Positions 23,411 to 37,028 are shown, counted from the first letter of the stretch. The stretch: DNA of 64,000 bases from Gnetum montanum (GCA_015680685.1 MNCI01028452.1:831786-895785); one strand, 5' to 3'. The notes: generated from the letters alone by a model not told the origin. A program made the numbers and translations.

Positions 23411-26400
23411 TTTTGGATTTTTTTGAAAAATTTGTGGCACTTTTGGACTTCGAAACATTTTGGATATTTTATTAGAAACATTTGTCTAGCTTGTATACTA
23501 AGACTTTAGCTGAAAACCTTTATACTCAATGAAGAAGGAAATAAAATAACCTTTCTTATTGGAGGAGTTTTGACTCCTCTTATATTTCAATATAGAAATC
23601 CTAGAGTATCCATGGAAACACACGCAGAAGAATATGAAATAAAAGGTGGATCAATTCTATACAAAAAGGACCCTCTAAAATTTAAAAATAAATTTTGAAT
23701 AATTTGCATTTTGTAGAATAGCAAGCTAGTACACTTTGTGAATACTTTAGCCATGTACATATTTTTGTGGATAAATAATAATGATAGATATGAAATTGTC
23801 TTTTGTGCTATTTTGACCATGGCATTACAAGGATCATTTTTCATTTTGGCATGCATTGCATGTTTAGGAAAAACTAATATTATTTATTCTATATTAATAT
23901 TTTTTGTAATTATTATTATTTATTTCATCACTTAATTTTGTAAATTTCAAATATGAATATCTTTATTTTTATTTGTTCAATGAAGGTGAAACAAGTGTCA
24001 TTGAAATTGTTATTTTGTATAACATTTTTGTCTATTTTATAGCTTTCTTTTGAATTACTAAATCAAGGTTAAATCCAAATCCAAGGATTTTGTAGTATAT
24101 CTATTAGTTATTTATAGAATTTTTATAGATAATTAATAGGCGTGTTATAGCATTGGAGATGACACTGATGTAGTAGCGTCAATGCCATCCTTAGACTTTC
24201 CTACTTGCATCACTTGTAAAAAAGCTACTTCTTAGTCTCCATTTTGACCCTACATGTTTCCAAATGACTAATCTACAATAGTTTCAAGATGGAAGACACT
24301 AATTTTTGATAGTTCAACTAGTTAATCTCAAGACCCATGAAGCAAAATGTTTGTAAGTATGGTGGTTATGCTCATCATTAGTGCATATATCATCTTTATC
24401 AACATTAGCCTAACACTTCTCACTTACAAAAACTAACATTCTAGCTTCAATCTTGGCTTATCAACTCTCTAGCAATCAATCAACTTCATTTCCAAGGCAA
24501 CAAATATCAATTTCAACAAGTTTAGAGGCATTCTTGAGGGTCATGGCTAAAACTTTTTCAAAGTGTGGTAACTAATGCTAATGCTAGCATCAGTGTTAAT
24601 GCCAACATCATCCTACCTACATCAATAGCACACTAAGTTACCAAGTTCAATATTCAACAACATTCCCTAGGTCCATGAACTCTTTGGCATCCTCATGACA
24701 TAATTTAGCATCAAAAAGGATCCTATAGGCTGGGAATTATAATTTGGCAAATATTAAGAAATTCTTTAATGTCCTTGGTGAGAATAATGTTGACAACATC
24801 TCCACTTACATGACATGCATCAATTAATCCTTGATGTCAAAGTTTTCAAAAATGAACTTTAGGTTAACTTCATTTTAACTTTGGGGTCAAATTTGAAAAC
24901 CGTAATCCTATAAATATGAGACTAAAACCCAAATTTGGGGTTGGTTTCTTAAGATCTAGAGCACATTTTGGATTTTGAGATACCAAGAGCATAAGCATTT
25001 ATAATTCCTACATCCCCTACATGCTCCACAACCACCACAGATCTATTTGATAGTCCATGAGCTTGGTCTAGCATCAACATTAGTTTGGCAACTCTTACAT
25101 CATTGTCCCATAGCTAGAAATTTTTAGCATTAGTGTCATTGGTTCCAAAGTTGTAATTTTTTCAACTCTACCATTACTTGTAGGACACTTAGTCAAAACA
25201 ACCCCATTTTGACTTTGATTTGATTCTAGACTATGCCTAAGGCTTTCCTACCCACATATCCATCATTTAAATGTTTAATTTCAATGTTGAAACTATCATT
25301 CTAATCATAAATGGACCTTTTATTATTAGTTTCATCTCCTTTATATTTTTTATTAACACTTATAACACTCCTTAGAAGGTAAACACTTCTTATTCATTTA
25401 ATCAAGCATTTCCATTACTAGGGAAGGAATCCAAGATCCTTTCCTAAATATCAAGTATTCTATGATTCTATGTCATTTTATTCATTTTTCCATACTTTAG
25501 ATTTTATTTTATACTACTCATATTTCTACTTCTATACTGAGTTTTTGTTGGCATCAACTAGGCCTTTTTCAATTTTATCACTAAGATTCATCATTTTTCT
25601 TCACTTCCCTTGTGGTTCCTAGTTTATGGCTGGTACTTTGAGTCCATATTCGATTAGAAATTCATGCCCCATCTTGTCATAATCATTGACTTCTCAAAGG
25701 TACATTATTTGTGATTGTGAATTAGATATTTTACACTTAATTCAAGGAGGTGTTCTTGTGAGGTTAGGAAAATTTAATTTTACACAAACACTACTCATTT
25801 TTCTAAGGACAAATTTTAACTCTACCCTTCAACTATGTAGGGAAAATTTTAAACCTACCCTTTTATAATAAAGTGAAAAGTGTAATGGCAACTAATTATG
25901 ATAATTAGGATTGAAAGCATAAAGTAAGCAATGAATACATTGTTTTATTTTTTAAGGCAAAAAAAAAGCACAAAAAAATGTAGATAACCTAATGGAAGGT
26001 TCTTAAAAGCATCATTAGGTAACAAGATCATAATAAAGCAAAAGTAGAAAGGGATAAAACAAAAAGGAAACCAATATAGAAAATAATTAAGTAAAATAAA
26101 ATAAACAATTACGAGAATTTTCGAAGCAAATACAAAGCAAACAAACAACAAAAATTCAAAATGAAAAGAAATAGTAGTAAAACATTAAAAAATCATAATT
26201 GAAAGCAATAACTATTGGCACTTTATTTTTTAACTATGTTTTTGTTATATTATGGAGGTGGTTAAGCAGAGAACGTAAAATGCACTTGATATAGGCTTAG
26301 AATAATCATAGCTCAATAAATGCATAAGATATCATCAATGCAAGTTAGGTATGGAGGTAGTAATAAACCCTTTGTACAATATACACTTGACGTATATTGT

Positions 26401-26989
26401 AGAGGAGTGTATGGATTTGGCATTATCTTCATACAAAAACTATAAATGATAAGGATGCTATGTCAAATGTACCCCCATAAAATTTAACACAAACCCAACA
26501 ACAAAATTACCAATAAAAATTTTTGACTATCATTATTATTATTATCATATGAAACACACATCATTGTGATCCTTTGTAGAGACACCATGGCTAAACTTCA
26601 CTAACATAACTAGCATTATGTACTAAATTTTATCTCCAAATATATCAACACAACATTTCATCTGTATATGTTTATTATTATTATTATTGCCCTTCTTATG
26701 CTATGGTAGAAACAATGATGCCCTTTACTAATGATGGAAAATTTTTAAGAATGTTTTACTTTTACTATAAAAAATTTTCAATGAGACTTCTACAAAGTAA
26801 AATAGCTAAAAAAATTTTGAGAAAAAGTAAATTCTGACCTATTTGAGAGAGAAAATTTAAAAATTTAAAAATTCCAAATTTTCTAATCATTGTAAAAATC
26901 TCATATTTACAGACTGCTTCTACCCACCCGACAAAAAAAACATTAAGCAGTTACATGCCATTTAAATATATTCAAAAACGAAGTTACTT

Positions 26990-27580
26990 CCTGTTTTCAG
27001 CCACTGTTTTAGCCGTAGACTCATAGTAGACATGTTCTTTTTTTTGTTTCCGAAGAAAATCTTGTCAAGATCCACTGATTGAGACAATTTACAGAACGTA
27101 GACAGCGACGCAGTTTGTCGTTCCATCGCAGACATTCAAACAAATTCACGCGGGCTTTGCCTGTTTGATACGCATGAACGAACATAAATAAAGCGAGAAG
27201 CACGGATGCAAGCATGGGAGAAATTGGTGCTTAGGTCCGTTGAAAATTGTCACCACCACCGAAATATGCGGATTTGTGCAGTGGCCAAATTCGCAGGTGC
27301 TACTTTAGTAACAAGCGAGTCCAAAGGTTTACTGTTCATTTACTTTAGCGAGGTCTTCAGTTGTCGGTTAATGAACAAATCTTAATTTCGACTTAATTTC
27401 TTCTGTGGTTGGTTGTTGCTGCTTGGCGTGTAGATGTTGCAGACAAATTTTGTTTCTTTCCGCATTAATTTCAGGTACCAAAGGTCAAGTCAAATTCGTG
27501 ATAGGCTAAACATTGACGTATTTTGCACTTGTCATGACCGACGTAAGCAACGCTGAGAATTGATGCTCGTAGGCTTTTCG
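26990..27580. other. CpG-richer unassigned segment
   Basis: This stretch keeps CpG dinucleotides (for example GACAGCGACGCAG, TTCACGCGGG, TACGCATGAACGAAC) while the surrounding 5 kb has very few. A 64-codon minus-strand open frame (27215-27021; hydrophobic start MLASVLLALFMFVHAY) lies in it; I do not recognise it. Could be a unique-sequence island, gene fragment or young insertion. Confidence 0.45.
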
Positions 27581-27787
27581 TTCTATTTTTACGTAAAATG
27601 CTTTCAAAATTTCTAAATACCTGTTAATTACATTGTTTTCCACAAATAGTGACAGTTTGAGTAGCATTGACTCTGATGTTTTTACTTTAGATGAGTGAAA
27701 GTTTAGTTTTTTTGAGTGGCTATATTTAGGTTTTAATTTCTGTTTTTTACTTGAGAAATCACAATCTTACCATCACTATCATTCTTT

Positions 27788-27975
27788 AAAAAGTTTAGAA
27801 AAGAGATGGGAAAACCATGAGATGATAGAAAGCTACAAAACTAAAGATGTAATTATTCATGATAGAGACGGAATATCACTCTTAGAAAAGGTTTAGAAAA
27901 AGAGATGGAAATACTATGAAAAGATAAAAAAACTACAAAAGCAAAGCTGTAATTATTCATGGAAGAGATAGAAAA
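27788..27975 (+). repeat. Direct repeat of about 90 bp
   Basis: 27788-27870 and 27889-27975 share GTTTAGAAAA(A)GAGATGG, ACTACAAAA and TGTAATTATTCATG. It lies in the gag part of remnant copia G. Confidence 0.7.
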
Positions 27976-27989
27976 ACGATGGTAAGAAG

Positions 27990-28420
27990 AAATTGCAAAA
28001 ATTTAAAAACAAAGAAGAGCACCACCAAATTAAAGAAGTAAAAAGACAATGTAATGTCTTTAAAAATAAAGAAGGGGCTAACAATATTTCTAAAGATAAA
28101 TAAGTATCAACTTACTTTGCTTTTTATCATCAAAACAAGAGAATCCCTTCAAACTTGTGGTTGTTAGAAAGTGGGTGAACTAATCATATGACATCAAGGA
28201 TAGATGACTTTAATGAAATCGAATTTACAAATGATATTGGCAAAGTTCAGCTTGAAGATGGAAGAAACTTGGACACATTAAGAGTTGGAAACATTATCAT
28301 CAATTTAAAATCAAAGATGTCCATTATGTGCTTGATCTTCAAAAATCATTACCATCAGTCAATTAACATATGATAATTACAACCTGGTATTCAAAATGAC
28401 TTCTGCATTATTTCTAATCA
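27990..28420 (+). pseudogene. copia G: gag end and protease remnant
   Basis: Plus-strand reading around 28160 gives LESG, a stop, then TNHMTSR, matching the copia protease active site (D-S-G-A-S-x-H-M-T). The frame 28188-28373 continues IDDFNEIEFTND, VQLEDGRNLDTLRVGNI, all typical of copia protease. The catalytic Asp is Glu. After about 28420 only a short pre-integrase-like piece (KFKKLHDQIYYLK) remains. Confidence 0.75.
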
Positions 28421-28898
28421 AAACAATACAAAAGCAAAGTTTAAAAAGCTTCATGACCAAATCTACTATTTAAAATTAGTACTAAAAACAAGAAATTCAA
28501 GAAATATAAAAAATCAAAAGATGCCACCAAAAAATTAAAAAAATGAAGAAATTAAAGACCTAGAACATTGCCTACACAATTTATTCAAAGAAAAAAAAAA
28601 CAAGTTGTCCTTATCGAAAAATTAGGGATTGAAGAAATACATGAAGAAAGGAAAGATGTTCACTTGCCTTTGTCAATTTTTTAAAAAGGTAAATAAGCTC
28701 CAACCATTTTACCAAAGCAATCAAAAGAGGAAGAAGATAATTCAAAACAAGAAACAAGTACTTAAGTTCAAAATTAGCAAATAGAAGTTCAATCAAGGAG
28801 AATAATAATCAAAAACATTGAGCAAGTTTTCAAAACAATTGAAGATTAGTTAAATTCAAAGACAAGCTACAATAACTCCAAAGTGCATCCTAAAGGAG
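28420..28898 (+). other. Residual internal DNA of copia G
   Basis: A-rich, Lys/Glu-coding debris. Integrase, RT and RNase H are absent, implying a large internal deletion between protease and 3' LTR. Confidence 0.55.
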
Positions 28899-28910
28899 GG
28901 ATTGTTGGTT
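28899..28910 (+). other. Polypurine tract of copia G
   Basis: AAAGGAGGGAT directly before the LTR start TGTTGGTTC. Confidence 0.75.
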
Positions 28911-30050
28911 CTAGTATGTACTTTGGAAATTCTTACTCCACTCATTTTAAATGTCCATGTTGTACTTTAAAAACAAGGCAAATAAATGAATTTAATAAAC
29001 CCAAATTCAAAGTGCCCATGTTATGATTTAGAAGCAAGACAAAGAAACAAATTTAATAAACCATAATTCAAAGTGATAGAAGGTCATATTTACATATGGA
29101 AATACAACAAATACAAGTGAAAGCATGAAGACAAAGTTCAAATTTTAATAAAAGACAAAGATGAAGTGAAACCAAAATAGTTTTTTTGTAAAATAGGAAC
29201 CAAAGTCATCTAATTTATATTTGAATTATTATGCCATATAAGACAATATAGGAAATTCTATTATTTTTACCTTTATTAAAAGATTGATGGGTGGATGTAA
29301 TTAGACAATGGCCCCAATCTCTCATGTCTCTTGAATTTCTAGCCTAATTTCCCATAAAATAGGCTTATCCCATCATATTCAGCAAACCATAAACCTATCC
29401 ACATCTATTATGTGGCAGATGCATGGTAAATGAGGGTATGCATGGCATACATACATGCCCATATGAAGTTCTTCAATGTGTGCATGTGTGAAAAAAATTC
29501 TAAGTATATGTGATGATAGATACGAAATTTGTAAAAGTAAGGAATTAAACACTCAACCTTGCACTTATTACTACAATTACATATCATTGTTCTACACAAG
29601 TTTGATACATAAAATACTTTTTGTATTATTTAAACATGTGTCTCTAGGTCCCACCCCTGCTTGCCAATGGGCACCCACTAGTAGGCAAGGGTGGAACCCA
29701 AGGACACACATAACCATAGTCTAGATGGTCATGGAATGTACATGGATGGGTTATATGAAATGACCCATGAACCGATGTGGATTAATTTATATTTTTCCAT
29801 CATATTCTATTATGGCCTCATCATTTGGCTATAAATATGTGGGCAAATCATATTTGTAACCAATTGATGTCATTGAAGCAATTACACAATTTATCCCATA
29901 ATCCCATATCCTATTTATCATATACAATCCCATTCTCAATCTCACAATTTATCTCATTACAAGTTCATTCATTCTCAATTCATCATATTCACCAATTCTC
30001 ATTAATCAAAGAAGTTGAAAAATTACATTCAGGGCCACTTTTATGTTACA
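28911..30050 (+). repeat. 3' LTR of copia G
   Basis: About 1.14 kb, starting TGTTGGTTC after the polypurine tract; the end at TGTTACA is my best estimate. TATA-like GCTATAAATATG at about 29828. No matching 5' LTR is seen in the window. Confidence 0.6.
29829..29838 (+). promoter_or_regulatory. TATA box in copia G LTR
   Basis: CTATAAATATG about 220 bp before the estimated LTR end. Confidence 0.5.
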
Positions 30051-30206
30051 TATTTCAAGCATTAAATCAATTCTAAATTTTGTAGACAGATAGATCGTTG
30101 AAACAACTTTATATCAAGTATTCACTAACACCATAACTCTCTTGGATCACAAAGATATTCATCTTGCAAATCGACAGTTTCTATTCTAGATGCTTAATGG
30201 ATCATT

Positions 30207-30929
30207 TGATAAGCTACATCGATGGGCATGCATTAATGTAGCCCCATCGATGCATCGTTAGATGCATCAATGCAGTGTCTAGTCTTACCTATATAAATGC
30301 ATGTACCCACCACATTATGACACATTAAGTTGATAGAGTAGCCAAGCTCTTGCAGTTTTCTTCCGTCAAAGTTAGAATATTTTTTGAGTGCCCACAGTAG
30401 GAATTTAAGAATTGTATAGATCCTTATTTGAATATCCATGTATCTGAACACTTTGATGTACAAGCAATAAAGACAAGATTCTTAGAACTCCTTGTAGCAC
30501 TTAGGAATATTTTAATGTTTCCATTTATGCACTTTATTACTTTGCATTTTACCTTTATGTTCTTAGTTAATTAATCTACTTAATAATCACACATAAGTAT
30601 GAATGCCTCGAACATACCATTAATGCTTGGTAATCCTAGTAGTGCTACTACTTAGTTTGCCTAGTAGCCTAACACTTGGTAACCTAGTAGCATTTATAAC
30701 AAGTTCAAGATGTGCATGAAAGGTGGGCCTGAATGCTTATGTTAGGGTAGTTAGATTAAGGAATTAGACGGTTAATTAGTTAATTCATAATTAATTGCCT
30801 TTGTTTTACACATATACTTAATCAAATAAAATATAAAATATACATACAATCATGTGCCTTGGCTTATACCTAATCATACAAGTGAACTTCCATAAGTAAA
30901 GCCAAGAAGACAACGATTGTATCTCTAAG
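30207..30929 (+). repeat. 5' LTR of element E, first part
   Basis: Starts TGATAAGC; reads on the plus strand as the reverse complement of the D-type LTR body (CTTGGTAATCCTAGTAGTG and so on). U3 start carries GATGCATC palindromes (30240-30275), then ACCTATATAAATGC as TATA box (about 30287). Confidence 0.8.
30925..30929. repeat. Target-site duplication of D, left copy (CTAAG)
   Basis: CTAAG, identical to 44292-44296. Confidence 0.9.
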
Positions 30930-31810
30930 TGATGAGTGGTGGAGTAATCAAACACCCAACCATATAAGTCATAGGTGTTCATGCGCAACTAGATTCTACT
31001 TCGTGGACGAGGCAATGTGAATATGCTAGCAATTGGTTTAAGTTCAAGACCGTTGTCTTCCCACATGGAGCTAGTAAAGTCTATGTGTATGGTTTAGCTC
31101 ACAGTGAGGCATATGATAACTGATGTTGTTGGGCCATTACTACTCTTAACGAACATGATGAAATGAAAATATTTTCTAATTCTAAGTACAACAATAAACA
31201 AATCTATTCTATCCTAAGGCAATGGATATTCAGTCCTAGTCTACTGTACAGGCCTTGGACTCATGCAATCATCATTGGAATTACCAAGTATACCACTACT
31301 AGGTGTACTAAGAAATAACACTACTGGGTTACTAGATAACTACACTTAGTGCTCGAAACTAGTCGTATCCATATCGCTTACTTTCAACATGTAAAATAAA
31401 GTGCTTGTAAAGTACATGATTAACTAAGGAAAAAAGGAACAATTATTCTAAGTAAATAGAAAGAAAACTAACTGGATGTTGTAATGATGATAAGTAATTT
31501 CAATCTTTATTGTTGGTCATGAATTGTGTCCAAGTGCGATTCACTCGAATAAAGACTTTGTATAATCACTTAACACCACACGACGAACATACACTTCTAA
31601 GTGTTAAAGATTAAATTCACAGAAATAAACTGAAAGAATTTTACTACTATGGAATGAAATCTATTACAAACTCGTATGCCTAAGTACTGTATTTATAGGC
31701 TAGCACGCATCCTATGATATCGCACATATGATGATGTAGCTATTGCTATGATATCTGAGCTATGATATCAGAACTATGATATCGTAATCCTACAAAAAAT
31801 GACTTTATCA
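30930..31810 (-). repeat. 3' LTR of element D
   Basis: 881 bp, TGATGAG to TTTATCA. TATAAATAC on the minus strand at about 31697-31689; GATATC palindromes at 31710-31790. Confidence 0.92.
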
Positions 31811-31822
31811 TACCCCCACAAC
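31811..31822 (-). other. Polypurine tract of element D
   Basis: Minus strand GTTGTGGGGGTA against the LTR start. Similar tracts recur at about 35127 and 37063. Confidence 0.75.
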
Positions 31823-31979
31823 TAATTGAAAACTCATTCTTGAGTTAAAACAATATGAGGATAGAGTCCCTTACAAAATTGGGGAGGTAGATACAATTTA
31901 CATAACACTAAATGTCACTGTGGTATTTTACAAAATTGGCAGAAGATAAGACAAGATAAACAAAACAACTTGATGAAGA

Positions 31980-34860
31980 TCCATGGAGCCTATATAGTTT
32001 GTGCTGGTAGTGGCTCCTCCATCGGTTGCTTCCCCTTATCATCAGGCTTCTAAAATTTGTATTTGTTTAGAAGTGCTTGAAGTTTCTCCTCCTCCATTCT
32101 TAGGTCATGTATTATCTATGCTTGTTGTGCAATGTCTGATGGAGCTCATACATCCCATGGACATGGTAGTTGTAGAAACATCTTATTAACTTTAACATAT
32201 CATGCCACAAACTATCTCCTCTCTTCTTCAAATGCTCTAGCCTTGGCTCATATCTCATGATAATAAGATAATCTTTAGGCTAGGTTCACTGCAACATCTT
32301 TCTATCCTTGGTAGCTACCCTTAATTGCTTCTAGTTCAAAGTTTACCACTTGAAGTTTCTGCAGAGCATCTTTCCAATATGCAAACTCTTTTTCATACAA
32401 TACGTATGTGACTACTACTTGTTCTTCAAGCTCATTTCTGGGCCTTCCTATTGTTAGCATCACCAGGTTAGCATAGCGAAGGTTGGCTAACCCCATGTAT
32501 TCTTTTAGATCTTCTATCTATAGGTCTTTGTTTTTAATCTCTATTTGGTGGACATGAGCAAAACTATCCAAGATGGATTACCAGTTGGTATTTTGCATTG
32601 ATATGGAATTGATCTAGGATTTTGCCATTTGGATTTCCTTCTTATTGATTTTTTTATACATGCCCACCTGATCATGGAAATGTTCCTTGAGCCTTTCATG
32701 CTTCTTAGCTTCATTCTACCATGCGTTGATTTCAATGGCTGATTTCTATCTAATTACACATACCTCCTTCATTGAGAGGATTTTTTTTTCTCTTGCTAAG
32801 TGGCTCATATCTTGGTTGACTCTCATTACTTATTCTCTCAATTGATGGATGCTTCCTCAAAAATTCTTTTTCTTCTATACAAAAATCAACCTAGTGTTAT
32901 TTGCAATGAGTTTTTTATTTCCTCTTGTGTTGTGGTGAGTGCCTTAGCATTTCATATGTCTATGCTTCTACTATAGAGGCATTCCACACTGCTTTCTCCT
33001 TGTCATTTTTGATCTACTTATTTTGCTTTATTAGGAGATTCATCTATTTTTTTCTGAATTGCTCGAGCTAGTTAGGCATAACATATTGCATTAGATCTTT
33101 GCATTCAACCCTCAAGGTGACAAGCTCTTCTTGTAGTCTAAGAAGTTCATTCTTTGCATGCTCTGCCTTGGTTTCTACCATGACCAGCTTACCCTTGGTT
33201 GTAGTCAGTTATGATTGCATTGTTGTGACATCACTTGGGATGTTGAAAAGAGTTGTCATCACCTATCCAATCTATAGCAGTTGATCTAGCACATCCTTAT
33301 GATCAATAAGAGTCATCGAGGTACCAACTAACATATGAGCATCTTTAGCTCTTGTTAGATCTACTGGTGGTACAATAGGTATTTTAAATGATTCCTTAAT
33401 GTGATTCGTGATCACTTCTGTGGCTCTCGTTGCATCTTGGTGCTACATAACCACAATCGTGGCTCCTTCTTCTATTTCAAGCACCACTTAGAATGATGCA
33501 GCATTCCTAAAAATCTGTTGTCACCATTGTGCCTCTCCTCCTGACTATAGTGATATCTATCCACTGATAGGATCTATGGAAATTGTGGGCTGAATGGCAC
33601 TATCTATAACTCTATAGAGGTTAGCCTCCTCACACGTTCCCCAATTGATAGTCTCTGCGATTTGTTGCAGATGGCTCATGAATGGCTTGTAATCCTACAA
33701 CAGCGGTGGTGGAACTTGTTGCTACTATTTTTCTTGTTGCTTTTTCTATTGCTACTACTGCTAACCATTGGGTTTTTCTTATTGTTTTTGTTTAGTAGTT
33801 TGTGAGGTTTCCCTAGTGTTCATTTAATTTTCCACCTAATCTTTCTTTAGTGGAATTGGCTTGAGCATTTCAGCATGTGAGGCATTTTGAGCCTTCCTGA
33901 GGATGTCATTAGTGTACCCTAGGATTCTAACATGTTTGCACAGTTTTTTGATTAGGAAAGGAAATAGAAGTATCAACTCCCCTGCCTTCTTTTCTTCAAA
34001 CTACCTTTGGATCTTCATGAAACAAAGTTATGCAAGATTTTCCTTATACTTTCCCATCACAACCACACTTCCTCTAGCCTCATATGTGGATAGCTTATTC
34101 AATCTTTTTGTGGGAAATAGGTGATGTGCCAATTTTAAAATAGATTCTCTCCTTCAAAGTTAGCTCATTATATTCCTTGTCTTCTTTCTCATATGTCCTT
34201 TTTAACCACAATTTTCTAGTTTTTGTGTTTAATCTTGTGGACAAATGTGCTACCTTTTCCCCCTTCATTGGATACATTTAGAGCTTCAACTATCACCTTG
34301 ACTAAATATGAAACAAAGACTTCCTTGATGTTGACTATTGCATCTTCTTCTTTATTATACCATAATTGATAGGTCTCCCCTAAATACCATTTGCCACTAT
34401 TGGAAAGTATGGGACATATCAATGATTCTTGGAGTTGCATCCTTACTGCTTCTAGAAAAAATTTCATGAATGAACCAAAGTTCATCTCCACAATTACTGC
34501 AGTCAGGAGTGCTTTCTCTTGGATGATCTAGAGGCATTTTGGTGATAGCATGAGGTGTTGTCCTCATGATTTTGGTTCTACTACCTCCCCTTGAGTTGAA
34601 TGTTTGGTAGTAGGAGTTTCCTAATGGATGTTGAAGGATATAGCCTCCTACTTCGCATGTTCTGCTTGTGACTCTTATTCTCATGTTTAGCCTCTTCCAT
34701 TACCTCTTAGTCATTTGCTTGATGGCTATGAGGGTCCTCTTATTTCTCCTCTCTTTAGGACCATCCACAATCATCAAGGATTTAGGAATTATTAGATGTG
34801 TTCTCTAATTTTGATAACTTCTTTCCTTTTTCATATCTTTAGTTAGATCAAATTCTTAGC
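31980..34860 (-). pseudogene. Extra sense ORF of element D, coiled-coil C-terminus (broken)
   Basis: Downstream of integrase and in the same direction as gag-pol. Open pieces: 34684-34397 and 34491-34216 (CSNCGDELWFIHEIFSRS; WYLGETYQLWYNKEEDA), 34277-34095, 32735-32541, 32496-32302 (ELEEQVVVTYVLYEKEF, heptad-like), ending near 31990 with LQALLNKYKF and an acidic/proline tail. The length if open would be near 850-950 residues. The C-terminal third looks like a long coiled coil rich in Lys/Glu/Gln. No membrane segment is evident, so I would not call it an envelope protein although it sits in the env position. Function unknown. Confidence 0.55.
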
Positions 34861-36151
34861 TTATTATGATTGTAAAGTTAGAAATTTTTTTAAAAATAAT
34901 CCCCATTGGCATTAATTTACATATAACCCTTCACAAATGTTCATTTTGTTCTTGTTTATGGCTCATAATGGTTGGTATGGCTTATTAAGAGGATTATTTA
35001 AGTGTTTTTGGTGTTAATGTGATTATTTTGTGTTAAAAATTTTCAATTCTCCCTTCATACTTACCCTTATAATATCTTCTAGGCATTAGAAAATTCTGAC
35101 TCTAATTTTTGTTATATCATGCTAAGCACACCCCCACAATTAAGTTGAGAGCTCCATGATTAACCTAGTTCAAGAATCACAAAAATCAGGGCTACGAGTG
35201 TGGAGTTATGAGGGTTGGAAGTTGGGAGGTTAGAGCTCAAGTTGTAGAAGAAAAATGATAAAAACTCCCTTGGATCAAAAGTGAGAAATGAGAAAATTTC
35301 AATCAGTCCTTAGATATATATAGTTTTTGTGGGCTTCAATATCAAAGAGGCAACAATTTCACATTTTTCATTGATTTTTGATCATAAAAAATGGGTCTTT
35401 TTGAATGTTTGGAAGGTATGGAACATGTTCTAAGGGTCTTGGACTAGGAATGATGCATATTTCTCAAAAACTTGACATAGAAAGTGTATGAAGAAGGAAT
35501 CTCAAGCTATGAAGGTTCATGAACTATTGATAAGATGGGTAATGAGTTCATGTTGTTGGAATTGATAGTTTGAATGTTAAGGGAAGTTTTTAGTGATGTT
35601 TATTATTGTTGGAAGGCTCAAGATGATGTGCAATCACTTGGTAGGTATAAGATACAATAATTATACAAGTGGATCCTCCCCAAAGTAGGCTTTAGCCCTT
35701 AAGCCCTTGTATAATCACACTTAAAAGTGTTCTTATACACCTAAGGAGTTGAATGTAATGCATACTAGTTTAGCAAAACACACATGTTAGTATCACCAAG
35801 TTGGAAAAATTATGCTATGTTACACAAGACCACAAGTTATGATTATTCATACAATAAGATGAAATTCACTTAAAAGGAATTGCAAAAATTGGGATGTGAG
35901 GTATCTTACCATAGGCATAATGAATTCTTGCATTTTATTAGTGGTTAAAGTAATTACTAGTCTTTCTGTATAAGATTCAAACCAAGTTCAGACCACATTT
36001 TAATGACATCACATTGTCTCATCTCTTGGAATTACAACTATAAGAATACCATTATTGCAAGGAGTACTATCACTTCACATATTGTCCAAGGGAGGAGTTT
36101 ATTCATTGCATGTTTTATTTTTTTGAAATTCCTAAGAAGCCGCTTACCTTT

Positions 36152-36385
36152 AGGCATGGATAACATGTCTTTCCAATGGCATCCCCAGAAATTTATTTAG
36201 TGCATGGACTTTATTTTTATTTGTGTTAATTTTACTAGATAATTACTTTCAGGTATGGATAACATGTCTTTCCAATGGGACCCCCGGAAATTTATTTCAT
36301 GCATGGAATTTATTTTTATCTATGTCAACCTTACTACAGGATTACCTTCAAGCAAGGGTAACATTTCTTTCCAGTGACATGGTAA
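36152..36385. repeat. 99-bp tandem repeat, about 2.4 copies
   Basis: Copies start at 36152, 36251 and 36350 (AGGNATGGATAACATGTCTT, third copy diverged). The exact 99-bp period is seen directly. Confidence 0.85.
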
Positions 36386-36885
36386 GGCAGCACTTATTTG
36401 ACTCTTACTTCCATTTTTCATTAGATCTACAAGGATATAATACATCCTAAGCCTCATAGAACTTAACAAAAGTAATCCAAGAGAATCCAAAAGTCCCCTT
36501 GATGTCACACCCTTTACATTCCCACTTGGTTCTTCACTTTTTAGGCCAGGCATAGTGATCACAAGTTTATTCTTAGTTGTATGATGGAAAGAATATCATT
36601 ATGGCCATGATAGAACCTCTTATTAATGGAATGAATGGATGAATGTTGTGGTTGTACTGTTCAATTAATCAGTCCCTTATGACTTGATAACATAGCAAAA
36701 TTTTCACCTTATTGGACTACATCTTGCCTTATTCTTAATGTGTTTCATTAACAATGAAAATTATTTACAAACATGAAAGCAAAGTATGAAAAAGATAGTA
36801 AGAATTGGAAAAATATGAAAGAATGAAAAATGTCAAAGAATGAAAAATCATTAAAAAATAAAAAAAGTCAAAGAATATCAAAAAT

Positions 36886-37028
36886 TTTTTAAAAATGAAA
36901 AAGTATAAAAGAATGAGAAAATATCAAAGACTGTAAAAAATGAAAAGAAAATGAAANATTTTTAAAAATGAAAAAGTATAAAAGAATGAGAAAATATCAA
37001 AGACTGTAAAAAATGAAAAGAAAATGAA
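36886..37028. repeat. Direct duplication of about 71 bp around a single N (36957)
   Basis: The A-rich block left of the N is repeated right of it. Same pattern as at 7970, 53866 and 55192; probable assembly join. Confidence 0.85.

Larger units (their letters stand above)
22348..28130. other. AT-rich unassigned DNA
   Basis: No convincing gene or element. An unassigned 90-codon minus-strand open frame lies at 23132-22860 (starts MNNLWLGLNNNITSN), not recognised. A TATA-like CCTATAAATATGAGAC occurs at about 24906 and could mark a decayed LTR. The subregion 26990-27580 is described separately. Confidence 0.5.

Noticed and set aside
31980-34860. Retroviral-type envelope in element D
   Set aside because: Position fits but there is no signal peptide, membrane segment or cysteine pattern visible; a coiled-coil protein is the safer description.
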